Positions 1 to 6,018 are shown, numbered from the stretch's first letter. The stretch: DNA of 7,163 nucleotides from Desulfovibrio sp. (GCA_009773975.1 VSMX01000120.1:1-7163); one strand, 5' to 3'. The notes: generated by a model not told the origin, from the sequence alone. Numbers and translations are program-made.

Positions 1-59
1 CCGCCCGCCCCGTGCTTAACTGTTTTGGCGGAGGATGTTCCTTGCACGAGGAATCAATT

Positions 60-290
60 ATGAACGAGAAGGTAACAAGCCCGAAGATGTCAAGGCTGGC
101 TTCAAGGATATTGCATGACAAGAACGCAACGCCGACCGAAAAGTCCCTGGCCGGCTCAGTTCTCTCCCAGGCCGCGCGAGGCCGGGAAACAAGCCCCGAA
201 CTCAGGCAGATGGCCTCGAGCGTGATGCACGGCAGCGAATATTCGCATGACGCAAAGTCCCTGGCCGGTTCTGTTCTTGCCCAGGCATAA
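60..290 (+). CDS. Small protein made of two 33-residue repeats, function unknown
   Basis: The protein has 76 residues. I start it at ATG 60 because GAGGA at 48-52 lies 7 bases upstream; an in-frame ATG at 12 would add 16 residues without a comparable site. After a six-residue head, almost the whole chain is two 33-residue copies separated by four residues. Copy 1 runs from TSPKMSRLAS to KSLAGSVLSQA, and copy 2 from TSPELRQMAS to KSLAGSVLAQA. The two KSLAGSVL blocks are also nearly identical in DNA. The composition is polar and helix-prone, with no signal peptide, membrane segment or cysteine. I recall small bacterial proteins with TSxxx-AS and KS-AGS-LSQ blocks, but know no established function and could not search. 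The gene ends at its own terminator, so it is probably not co-transcribed with the GAF gene. Its promoter is not clear in the 59 bases before it. Confidence 0.75.
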   Translation: MNEKVTSPKMSRLASRILHDKNATPTEKSLAGSVLSQAARGRETSPELRQMASSVMHGSEYSHDAKSLAGSVLAQA

Positions 291-316
291 TTTTGCAAGA
301 GAGCAGTTATTACCCC

Positions 317-344
317 AAAATGCCCGCCCTGCCGCGGGCATTTT
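317..344 (+). terminator. Intrinsic terminator after the repeat-protein gene
   Basis: The arms AAAATGCCCGC (317-327) and GCGGGCATTTT (334-344) form an 11-bp perfect stem around the 6-base loop CCTGCC. The stem is GC-rich in the middle, with an A tract on the left and a T tract on the right. It starts 27 bases after the stop codon of the upstream gene. The A/T symmetry means it could also work on the minus strand, but no minus-strand gene approaches it. Confidence 0.85.
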
Positions 345-417
345 GCATTGCGGCGGCAATTGTCTCCTGCTTGCGCAAAAAGCGTGCATATTCCCGCGCT
401 TCCCGCCTGCCCCAATA

Positions 418-446
418 TTGCCTATTAGCGAAAAAAATCGCATAAT
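418..446 (+). promoter_or_regulatory. Predicted sigma70-type promoter for the GAF-gap operon
   Basis: A -35-like TTGCCT (418-423) and a -10-like CATAAT (441-446, five of six consensus bases) are separated by 17 bases. Transcription would start near 453, giving a leader of about 37 bases before the GAF start codon. The A-rich spacer and the terminator just upstream support this position. It is a pattern match only. Confidence 0.5.
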
Positions 447-489
447 ATCACCTTGCGCAAAGAAATTATATTTAACATGGGAGGAAGTT

Positions 490-1044
490 ATGGCCCAGGA
501 TTATTTTCGCGCCCTGAGGGACGTGGCGCTGGTTATCAATTCCAGCCTGGAGCCCAGGGACGTGCTGCACAAGATTTCCGAGGAAACCGCCAAAACCATG
601 GGCTGCAAAGCCTGCACAATCCGGCTGCTGGATTCCACAGGCCGTTTCCTGCTGCCCAGCGCGGCATACGGCCTTTCGGCCAATTACATGCGCAAGGGCC
701 CTGTGGAAGTGAAGAAAAGCGGCCTCGACCATGAGGTTCTGGCGGGCAAGGCCATTCACCTGAAGGACGCCACAGCCGACGGGCGCTTCCAATATCCGGA
801 ATCCGCAAAGGCCGAAGGCCTTGTCAGCGTGCTTTCCGTGCCGCTGATGGCGGACGGCAAGGCCATTGGCCTGATGCGCGTCTATTCCGACGTGGAGCGC
901 GAATTCACGCCGGACGAGGAAACCTTCATGGAAGCCGTGGCCGCCATCTCCGCTCTTGCAATTGAAAACGCCCGCCTGCATGAGGCACTGCGCAGCAATT
1001 ACGAGTTGATGAGTAAACACGCCTATTCCGTGTACGAAGACTAG
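490..1044 (+). CDS. Stand-alone GAF-domain protein
   Basis: The protein has 184 residues. ATG 490 is chosen because GGAGG at 480-484 sits 5 bases upstream; the reading frame is open further left, but that stretch includes the terminator and promoter. A single GAF domain covers roughly residues 8-165. It begins with a helix (the LRDVALVINSSLEPRDVLHKI region), passes through the ACTIRLLD strand and the LSVPLMADGKAIGLMRVYS core strands, and ends with the AIENARLHEAL helix, which in sensor proteins usually leads to an output domain. No kinase, cyclase or DNA-binding domain follows, so it is a small-molecule or redox sensing module acting alone or with a partner. It is cytosolic, with no signal peptide. 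It lies 35 bases upstream of gap with no terminator between them, so the two are probably co-transcribed. The ligand cannot be read from the sequence. Cysteines occur at the MGCKAC segment. Confidence 0.85.
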   Translation: MAQDYFRALRDVALVINSSLEPRDVLHKISEETAKTMGCKACTIRLLDSTGRFLLPSAAYGLSANYMRKGPVEVKKSGLDHEVLAGKAIHLKDATADGRFQYPESAKAEGLVSVLSVPLMADGKAIGLMRVYSDVEREFTPDEETFMEAVAAISALAIENARLHEALRSNYELMSKHAYSVYED

Positions 1045-1079
1045 GCTTTGCGCCGCTACAAATGGGAGGAAAAAATACC

Positions 1080-2099
1080 ATGAGCAAAGTGAAAGTTGGC
1101 ATAAATGGTTTTGGCCGCATCGGACGCCAGGTATTTCGCGCCCTGCATGAAAAATACCGTGATCAGGTGGAAGTTGTGGCCATCAATGACCTTTTTGACG
1201 CCGAAACCAATTTCCAGCTTGCGGAATATGATTCCGTCTATGGCCGCGGCAACCTGGATGCAAAGGTTGACGGTCAGGAAGTCAAGGTGGGCGACTGGCA
1301 GATTCACTGCTTTTCCGAACGCGACCCCAAAAACCTCAAATGGGGCGATTACGGCGTTGACGTGGTTGTGGAATCCACCGGCATATTCCGCAATGCCCAG
1401 CAGGCCAAAGTCCATATCGACAACGGCGCGAAAAAGGTCATCATCACCGCTCCCGCCAAGGAAGAGGACATCACCATTGTCATGGGCGTGAACGACAGGG
1501 ATTACGATCCGAAAAAGCACAATATCGTGTCCAACGCTTCCTGCACCACAAACTGCCTTGCGCCTGTCGCCCTGGTTCTGCAAAAGGAATTCGGCATCGA
1601 GCGCGGCAACATGGTGACCATCCACTCCTACACCAATGACCAGCGCATTCTGGATATGGCCCACAAGGATCCAAGACGGGCCCGCGCTGCAGCCTTGAAC
1701 ATCATTCCAACGTCCACAGGCGCCGCCCAGGCCGTGGCCAAAGTCATTCCCGAACTCAAAGGCAAATTTTCCGGCTATTCCCTGCGTGTGCCCACGCCGA
1801 CAGTTTCCATTGTCGACTTCACAGGCATTCTGGAAAAACCGACCACAACCGAGGAAGTTCTGGGCAAACTCAAAAACGCCACCGAAACCTATCTCAAGGG
1901 CGTCATGGAATACAATGACAAGCCCCTGGTTTCCATGGACTTCAAGGGCAATCCCGCATCCAGCATAGTGGAATCCTCCTACACAACGGTCCAGGACGGC
2001 AATCTGATCAAGGCCGTGGCCTGGTATGACAACGAATGGGGCTATTCCAACCGCGTTTGCGACCTGATTTGCCTGATGAAGGACAAGGGTCTCGAATAG
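1080..2099 (+). CDS. gap: Type I glyceraldehyde-3-phosphate dehydrogenase
   Basis: The enzyme has 339 residues and interconverts glyceraldehyde 3-phosphate and 1,3-bisphosphoglycerate in glycolysis and gluconeogenesis in the cytosol. ATG 1080 is chosen because GGAGG (1065-1069) lies 10 bases upstream; an ATG at 1062 would overlap that site. The Rossmann motif GINGFGRIGR is at residues 7-16. Asp37 in AINDLFD sits where NAD-preferring enzymes carry an acidic residue. The active site SNASCTTNC gives catalytic Cys155, and His182 (TIHSYT) is the expected general base. NIIPTSTGAA, RVPTPTVS and WYDNEWGYSNR are family signatures. The length is normal. The cofactor-loop segment reads DMAHKDP where NAD enzymes often have DLPHKDL and plastid NADP enzymes DASHRDL, so some NADP use cannot be excluded. 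Erythrose-4-phosphate dehydrogenase is a less likely alternative. The gene follows the GAF gene and precedes a strong terminator. Confidence 0.97.
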   Translation: MSKVKVGINGFGRIGRQVFRALHEKYRDQVEVVAINDLFDAETNFQLAEYDSVYGRGNLDAKVDGQEVKVGDWQIHCFSERDPKNLKWGDYGVDVVVESTGIFRNAQQAKVHIDNGAKKVIITAPAKEEDITIVMGVNDRDYDPKKHNIVSNASCTTNCLAPVALVLQKEFGIERGNMVTIHSYTNDQRILDMAHKDPRRARAAALNIIPTSTGAAQAVAKVIPELKGKFSGYSLRVPTPTVSIVDFTGILEKPTTTEEVLGKLKNATETYLKGVMEYNDKPLVSMDFKGNPASSIVESSYTTVQDGNLIKAVAWYDNEWGYSNRVCDLICLMKDKGLE

Positions 2100-2118
2100 T
2101 CTTTTCCCGCATTGCGAC

Positions 2119-2142
2119 AAAGGGGGCCGCACGGCCCCCTTT
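2119..2142 (+). terminator. Intrinsic terminator of gap
   Basis: AAAGGGGGCC (2119-2128) pairs with GGCCCCCTTT (2133-2142) around the loop GCAC, a 10-bp stem followed by CTTCTT. It starts 19 bases after the gap stop codon and closes the GAF-gap operon. Confidence 0.88.
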
Positions 2143-2196
2143 CTTCATGCCCTCCGCAAATCCTTGCATGTCATTGCCAGCGTCCAGATGAGTCCC

Positions 2197-2225
2197 TTGC
2201 CTGGCAGGCGCGCTCCGGCTACAAT
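2197..2225 (+). promoter_or_regulatory. Predicted sigma70-type promoter for the 145-residue gene
   Basis: TTGCCT (2197-2202) and TACAAT (2220-2225, five of six consensus bases) are separated by 17 bases. The -35 hexamer and spacing are the same as in the promoter predicted before the GAF gene. The start site would be near 2232, giving a leader of about 55 bases. Confidence 0.5.
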
Positions 2226-2232
2226 GCAAGCC

Positions 2233-2246
2233 TCCGCCACGGCGGA
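2233..2246. repeat. Short palindrome at the predicted start site
   Basis: TCCGCC and GGCGGA are inverted around AC. The dyad falls on the first bases of the predicted transcript, where it could be an operator or a small 5' hairpin. The stem is only 6 bp, so chance is possible. Confidence 0.35.
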
Positions 2247-2287
2247 CTCCATGCCTGTAACGACATTGCTTCACCAAGGAAAACCAG

Positions 2288-2725
2288 ATGATTGACGACA
2301 AGCTTTTGAACTCGATTTCGGACATTACGGCCAAAGCCCTCAATGAACAGGATTATGGCGCGGTCGCCGGAGAAATTGACGCCCTCCTTGCCAAAGGCGA
2401 CAGGGAAGAAGCCCTGAACCGCGCGCTGGTCTATTCCCTGCAGGCGCACCAGCCCGGCTTTCCGCCGGACGGCCAGCCAGGATATCTTCCTTCATCGGCC
2501 AGCCTCAAGGCTGCCGTGATTAATGAAATTGATGTGATGTCCGGAATTGACCCGGACGATGACGTGGATGCCGAGGCATGGAAAAGGCTGAAAAAAAGCC
2601 TTGAAGCCGCCAGTGAGACTGATTTTGTGAATGGCGCGGACATCAACTGCCCGGACGATTATATTCTTGTGCTTACGCCAATGTCATGCGGACTGATTTT
2701 GAGGCAGAGGGGAGCGCTGAAGTGA
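2288..2725 (+). CDS. Hypothetical acidic protein, 145 residues
   Basis: I do not recognise this protein. The start at ATG 2288 is supported by AAGGA (2276-2280), 7 bases upstream. The N-terminal third is helical (DKLLNSISDITAKALNEQDY, then a GEIDALLAKGDREEALNRAL stretch with a TPR-like look but no full repeat). A proline-glycine-rich linker follows (HQPGFPPDGQPGYLP), then an acidic patch (GIDPDDDVDAEAW) and a C-terminal strand-like segment (DDYILVLTPMSCGLIL). There are two cysteines and no signal peptide or obvious membrane helix. The gene stands alone between its predicted promoter and a convergent nrdG 52 bases away. Its TGA stop codon is the first triplet of a hairpin motif resembling a transposon end, so the C terminus may be a truncated or replaced version of a longer ancestor. 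Confidence 0.75.
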   Translation: MIDDKLLNSISDITAKALNEQDYGAVAGEIDALLAKGDREEALNRALVYSLQAHQPGFPPDGQPGYLPSSASLKAAVINEIDVMSGIDPDDDVDAEAWKRLKKSLEAASETDFVNGADINCPDDYILVLTPMSCGLILRQRGALK

Positions 2726-2760
2726 CATCCACCTCTTCCTGAAGGAAGAGGCTTCCTGCC
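2723..2760. repeat. Hairpin resembling an IS200/IS605-type end, solo
   Basis: TGACATCC (2723-2730) is followed by CCTCTTCC (2732-2739), the loop TGAA, GGAAGAGG (2744-2751) and CTTCCTGCC (2752-2760). The 8-bp stem is perfect. The order TGACATCC, short GC stem, TGAA-type loop, GGCTTCCTGC matches my recollection of the subterminal hairpin beside tnpB genes in IS200/IS605 elements. No transposase or tnpB is present, so this would be a solo end or a palindrome of similar origin. It lies between two convergent genes and may also act as a weak bidirectional terminator, although it lacks a T tract. Confidence 0.45.
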
Positions 2761-2777
2761 GATAGCGTTTAGACAAC

Positions 2778-3335
2778 TCACACTGAGGCGGGCATCCCCG
2801 CCTCATCCAGTTTCCTCATGGCCTGGCGGTCGAGAATGCGCTGGTTCGAGCTGCCGCGGAAAAGCAGTTCCAGGTTGCGCAGGCTTTCAATATAGGGCCC
2901 GTCGATCAGCAAATCCACCGCGTCCAGCAGATTGCCGACATCATCGGCGCCAGAAGCGGCAAGCTTGCGCAAGGTCTCGTAATAATAACCGGTATAGCAA
3001 ACGACATCGCCGCCCAGGCAATGCACTTCCCCGGCCAGCAAGACAAGCGGGGCGGGCTGCAAAAATGGCTCCCCGCCAGAAAACGTCATGCCGCGCAAAA
3101 GCGGGTTTTCGCGGTAAATTTCCAGAATTTCCGCAAGGCTTTGCAATTTGCCGCCATCCAGGGCATGGGTGCGGGGATTGTGGCAGCCGGGGCAGGCATG
3201 CCTGCAGCCCTGGGTAAAGACAGTCAGCCTTAACCCAGGGCCATCAACAATGGATTCCTCCTCCAGACCGGCCAGACGCAGGTAAACGGAACGCAGATCA
3301 ACTGCTTCGGGCTTTTCGAGAATCCTTGCAGGCAT
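2778..3335 (-). CDS. nrdG: Anaerobic ribonucleotide reductase activating protein (radical SAM)
   Basis: The protein has 185 residues. NrdG is a radical SAM enzyme that uses a 4Fe-4S cluster and S-adenosylmethionine to create the glycyl radical of class III ribonucleotide reductase. The cluster motif is C44-x3-C48-x2-C51 (GCRHACPGCHNP), the SAM-binding motif is TFSGGEP at 84-90, and the stretch before the cluster (ESIVDGPGLRLTVFTQGC) is typical of the family. AGGA lies 6 bases before the ATG. The length is within the NrdG range, with no extra ferredoxin domain such as pyruvate formate-lyase activases may carry. It is the last gene of the nrdD operon, 42 bases after the small glycyl-radical gene, which is its likely substrate. 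Confidence 0.92.
   Translation of the reverse strand: MPARILEKPEAVDLRSVYLRLAGLEEESIVDGPGLRLTVFTQGCRHACPGCHNPRTHALDGGKLQSLAEILEIYRENPLLRGMTFSGGEPFLQPAPLVLLAGEVHCLGGDVVCYTGYYYETLRKLAASGADDVGNLLDAVDLLIDGPYIESLRNLELLFRGSSNQRILDRQAMRKLDEAGMPASV
2784..2805. terminator. Hairpin overlapping the 3' end of nrdG
   Basis: TGAGGCGGG (2784-2792) pairs with CCCGCCTCA (2797-2805) around CATC, a 9-bp GC-rich stem within the last codons of nrdG. It lacks a T tract on either strand. Transcript-end stabilisation is as likely as true termination. Confidence 0.35.
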
Positions 3336-3377
3336 GGAATATCCTAATTATTTTAATTACCTGGATGTATTGCCGGC

Positions 3378-3569
3378 TTAATTGCAGCAATGCCGCACAC
3401 GATCATGTTCCTCGGCTCTTTTGGCATTATTGAAGCGATCCAGCGTGCCGACAAGATAGCCGGTAATGCGCCGGATGCGCTCAAAGCCAACGCCTTCTCC
3501 CACCATTTTTTCGGCAGCGGCCTCTTTTTGGGCAAGTTCCTTTTCGTACAGTTCCGATTTCATCAACAT
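3378..3569 (-). CDS. Stand-alone glycyl-radical segment of class III ribonucleotide reductase
   Basis: The protein has 63 residues. Positions 33-60 (RRITGYLVGTLDRFNNAKR, then AEEHDRVRH) match the usual C-terminal glycyl-radical segment of NrdD, including the R-x-x-G-Y-L loop, the R-F-N, the K-x-x-E and the D-R-V-x-H. E. coli NrdD ends comparably with RVCGYLG, RPFN, K and RVKH. Gly37 would carry the radical. Residues 1-28 are a charged predicted helix (SELYEKELAQKEAAAEKM) absent from ordinary NrdD tails, possibly a docking element. The neighbouring NrdD chain lacks this segment, so this gene probably supplies it in trans and NrdG acts on it. The start ATG 3569 has GGAG (3578-3581) 8 bases upstream, so it is translated independently, 94 bases after the nrdD stop. 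A spare-part repair subunit, like GrcA for pyruvate formate-lyase, is a weaker alternative because no intact copy is seen here. Confidence 0.82.
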   Translation of the reverse strand: MLMKSELYEKELAQKEAAAEKMVGEGVGFERIRRITGYLVGTLDRFNNAKRAEEHDRVRHCCN

Positions 3570-3591
3570 GGCTGTGTCTCCATTTCACTTT

Positions 3592-3617
3592 GAGCCGGGC
3601 GGCATTGCCGCCGCCTC
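3592..3617 (-). promoter_or_regulatory. Intercistronic hairpin between nrdD and the glycyl-radical gene
   Basis: GGCGGC (3598-3603) and GCCGCC (3607-3612) are inverted around ATT, with flanking GAG (3592-3594) and CTC (3615-3617) able to extend the stem after a small internal loop. It lies in the 94-base gap of the operon and is followed by no T tract, so a role in mRNA stability or processing fits better than termination. Confidence 0.4.
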
Positions 3618-3663
3618 ACATCCACGCTCTTTCGGGCGCGAATGTTCCTGTTATTGAAAAATT

Positions 3664-5919
3664 CTATTCATAATGGGGCATGTGCGGATAAAGCTTGCGC
3701 AGGGCCCGCAGTTTTTCCACGCTCACGGATTCGCCCTCCCGCCGGCCGCAGCGGGGGCAGACATCGTTGATCACGCCCGTGTAGCCGCAGACCGGGTCGC
3801 GATCCAGCGGGTGGTTGACCGACCCGTAGCCTATGCCCGCATCGTGCATATAGCGGATAATGCTTTCAAAGGCCTCCACGTTCCTGGCCGTATCGCCGTC
3901 CAGTTCCACATACGTTATGTGGCCGGCATTGGTCATGGCGTGGTACGGGGCCTCAAGCTGGATTTTTTTGAAGGCCTTTATGGGATAATAAACCGGGACA
4001 TGGAAAGAGTTTGTGTAATAATCCCTGTCTGTCACGCCGGGGATGGAGCCAAAGCGCTCCCTGTCCAAGGCGACAAAGCGGCCGGAAAGGCTTTCGGCCG
4101 GCGTGGCTATAAGGGTGAAATTGAGGCCGGTTTTTTCGGATTCCTCGTCGGCCCTGGCCCGGATATGGCGAATTATGCGCAGGCCAAGCTCCTGGGCCTC
4201 CCCGCTTTCGCCGTGATGCTTGCCAACAAGCGCGACAAGGGTTTCGGCCAGGCCGATAAAGCCAACGGTCAGGGTGCCGTGCTTGAGCACTTCCCCGATG
4301 CTGTCGTCAATATCCAGCTTTCCGGAATCAATCCAGATGCCGTTGCCCATCAGGAAGGGATAATTGCGCACTTTCTTGGCGCTCTGGATCTTGAGCCTGT
4401 GCATGAGCTGGCGAAAGACCAGGTCGATCTTGTCGTCCAGCATGGAGAAGAACTTGTCGATGTCGCCTTTGGCCTCAATGCCCAGGCGCGGCAGGTTGAT
4501 GGAGGTGAAGCTGAGGTTGCCGCGGCCGCAGGTTACCTCGCGTTCCGGGTCAAAATGGTTGCCCAGCACCCTTGTGCGGCAGCCCATGTAGGCCACCTCG
4601 GAATTATAGTCGCCCGCCTTGTAGTACTGAAGATTGAAAGGCGCGTCAATAAAGCTGAAATTCGGGAAAAGGCGCATTGCCGAAGTCTGCATGGCCAGCT
4701 TGAACAGGTCATAGTTCGGGTCTTCCGGATTATAGTTGAGCCCTTCCTTGACCTTGAAAATCTGCACGGGAAAGATTGAAGTTTCGCCGTTGCCAAGGCC
4801 GGCCTGGGTGGCCAGGAGCAGGTTTTTGACGACCATACGGCCTTCCGGGGAGGTATCCGTGCCATAGTTTATGGAGCTGAAAGGCACCTGGGCGCCGGCG
4901 CGGGAATTCATTGTGTTGAGGTTGTGAACCAGGGCCTCCATTGACTGGTAAACGCGGTTTTCCGTGGCCCGGGCAGCTTCCCCGGCCGCGTAGGCGTGGG
5001 CGGCAAGGGCGTCCTCGGGCCCGATTGGCAAGTTAGCGCCTTTCATGTCCGCTTCCATCTCCGCCTCAAGCCCGAGGCCAGGTTCCAGGCCGCAGGCCCC
5101 AAGCGCGGTTTCCGTTAGGCTGCCGGCCTCCTCGAGGCCGAGGCCGCGGCGAATGCGCAGCCAGGCGGTGAAGGCGCGCCTGTATTCCTTGCCGTATGTT
5201 TTGGCCACGCCCCTGGCCATGGCCCAGTCAAAATTGGGCACGGACTGGCCGCCGTGCATCTCGTTCTGGTTGGCCTGGATGGCAATGCAGGCCAGCGCGG
5301 CATAGCTTTCTATGGAATTGGGCTCGCGCAAAAAGCCGTGCCCGGTGGAAAAGCCGTTTTCAAAAAGCGGAATCAAATCTATCTGGCAGCACGTTTCGGT
5401 CAGCATGTAGAAATCCTTGTCGTGAATATGGATATCTCCGCTGATGTGGGCTGCGGACGCGTCCTTGGGCAGGATATAATTGTCGATAAAGAACTTGGAG
5501 CCTTCCGAACCGTACTTGAGCATGGTGCCCATGGCCGTGTCGCCGTCGATATTGGCGTTTTCGCGCTTGATGTCCTCCTCTATGGCCGGCGACCAGGTCA
5601 GCTTCTTGTAAATGTCCATCAGGTACGATTCCGCGTTGCGAATCTTGGTGTGCTCCGCCCGGTAGAGAATATAGGCCTTGGCCGTGCGCGCGTAATCGTA
5701 CTGGATGAGCGTTTCTTCCACTATGTCCTGGATTTCCTCCACCTGACGCAGATTTTCCTTCTCAAGCTTCTGGCAGACCTTCTCGGTAACAAAAAGCAGG
5801 TCGGTGGGCGACATGGCCTCGCCTTCCACAGCCTTGTTGGCCCGGGTAATGGCGTTGAGAATCTTGACGGAATCAAATACGGCAACCGAGCCGTCGCGCT
5901 TGACTATGGTGGCAGGCAT
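3664..5919 (-). CDS. nrdD: Class III ribonucleoside-triphosphate reductase large chain, lacking the glycyl-radical tail
   Basis: The chain has 751 residues and is the catalytic body of the oxygen-sensitive enzyme that reduces ribonucleotides to deoxyribonucleotides. ATG 5919 has GAGGAG 7 bases upstream. Residues 1-95 are an ATP-cone (IVKRDGSVAVFDSVKI onward), the dATP/ATP activity switch. The core contains HGFLREPNSIESYAALAC, NEMHGGQSVPNFD around His222, and YMGCRTRV with Cys447, the expected thiyl-radical cysteine, followed by GRGNLSFTSINLPR. Cys211 is a candidate second redox cysteine. The C-terminal metal site shows Cys711 (VCGYTG), Cys721 and Cys724 (VCPRCGRR). In ordinary NrdD proteins the glycyl-radical segment follows directly; here the chain instead ends with a 21-residue tail (SVSVEKLRALRKLYPHMPHYE, hyphen-free count 731-751). 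VCGYTG looks superficially like a glycyl loop but precedes the CPRC motif and lacks the conserved residues behind it. Confidence 0.93.
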   Translation of the reverse strand: MPATIVKRDGSVAVFDSVKILNAITRANKAVEGEAMSPTDLLFVTEKVCQKLEKENLRQVEEIQDIVEETLIQYDYARTAKAYILYRAEHTKIRNAESYLMDIYKKLTWSPAIEEDIKRENANIDGDTAMGTMLKYGSEGSKFFIDNYILPKDASAAHISGDIHIHDKDFYMLTETCCQIDLIPLFENGFSTGHGFLREPNSIESYAALACIAIQANQNEMHGGQSVPNFDWAMARGVAKTYGKEYRRAFTAWLRIRRGLGLEEAGSLTETALGACGLEPGLGLEAEMEADMKGANLPIGPEDALAAHAYAAGEAARATENRVYQSMEALVHNLNTMNSRAGAQVPFSSINYGTDTSPEGRMVVKNLLLATQAGLGNGETSIFPVQIFKVKEGLNYNPEDPNYDLFKLAMQTSAMRLFPNFSFIDAPFNLQYYKAGDYNSEVAYMGCRTRVLGNHFDPEREVTCGRGNLSFTSINLPRLGIEAKGDIDKFFSMLDDKIDLVFRQLMHRLKIQSAKKVRNYPFLMGNGIWIDSGKLDIDDSIGEVLKHGTLTVGFIGLAETLVALVGKHHGESGEAQELGLRIIRHIRARADEESEKTGLNFTLIATPAESLSGRFVALDRERFGSIPGVTDRDYYTNSFHVPVYYPIKAFKKIQLEAPYHAMTNAGHITYVELDGDTARNVEAFESIIRYMHDAGIGYGSVNHPLDRDPVCGYTGVINDVCPRCGRREGESVSVEKLRALRKLYPHMPHYE

Positions 5920-5939
5920 TCAAAAGCTCCTCTGCTAAA

Positions 5940-6018
5940 ATGCGATTCGGGGGAATCGCATGGCGAATCTTGCCGGGATTTTCCGAAATGTTTGCCTGTT
6001 TCGGCTTGCATCCCGTGT
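5940..6018 (-). promoter_or_regulatory. Structured nrdD leader with two hairpins
   Basis: Read on the minus strand, hairpin 1 has nested arms: CGGGAT (6015-6010) with ATCCCG (5979-5974), and inside them CCGAAA (6004-5999) with TTTCGG (5988-5983). Hairpin 2 is a perfect 9-bp stem, ATGCGATTC (5961-5953) with GAATCGCAT (5948-5940), around CCCC. Hairpin 2 is followed by TTTAG and ends 7 bases before the GAGGAG ribosome binding site. Hairpin 1 begins at the predicted transcript start. I match it to no named riboswitch; no B12-box is visible. It may be an attenuator, a protein-binding leader or a stabiliser. Confidence 0.45.

Noticed and set aside
35..118. Short ORF from ATG 35 after GCGGAGG
   Set aside because: The GGAGG abuts the ATG with no spacing, and the frame overlaps the well-supported repeat-protein gene out of frame and stops within about 30 codons.
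1056..2132. Long minus-strand open frame opposite gap
   Set aside because: It is the antisense shadow of a certain GAPDH gene, caused by GC-biased codons; its protein resembles nothing and has no ribosome binding site.
3664..3740. Simple frameshift or sequencing error separating NrdD from its glycyl tail
   Set aside because: The two pieces are not merely out of frame: about 200 bases including a stop, a hairpin, a ribosome binding site and a new N-terminal helix lie between the conserved parts, which one or two base errors cannot explain.
3787..3789. VCGYTG near the NrdD C terminus as the glycyl-radical site
   Set aside because: It precedes the CPRC metal-site motif and is not followed by RFN, K-x-x-E or RV-H residues; it fits the metal-binding region. 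The exact position is residue 710-715 of NrdD.
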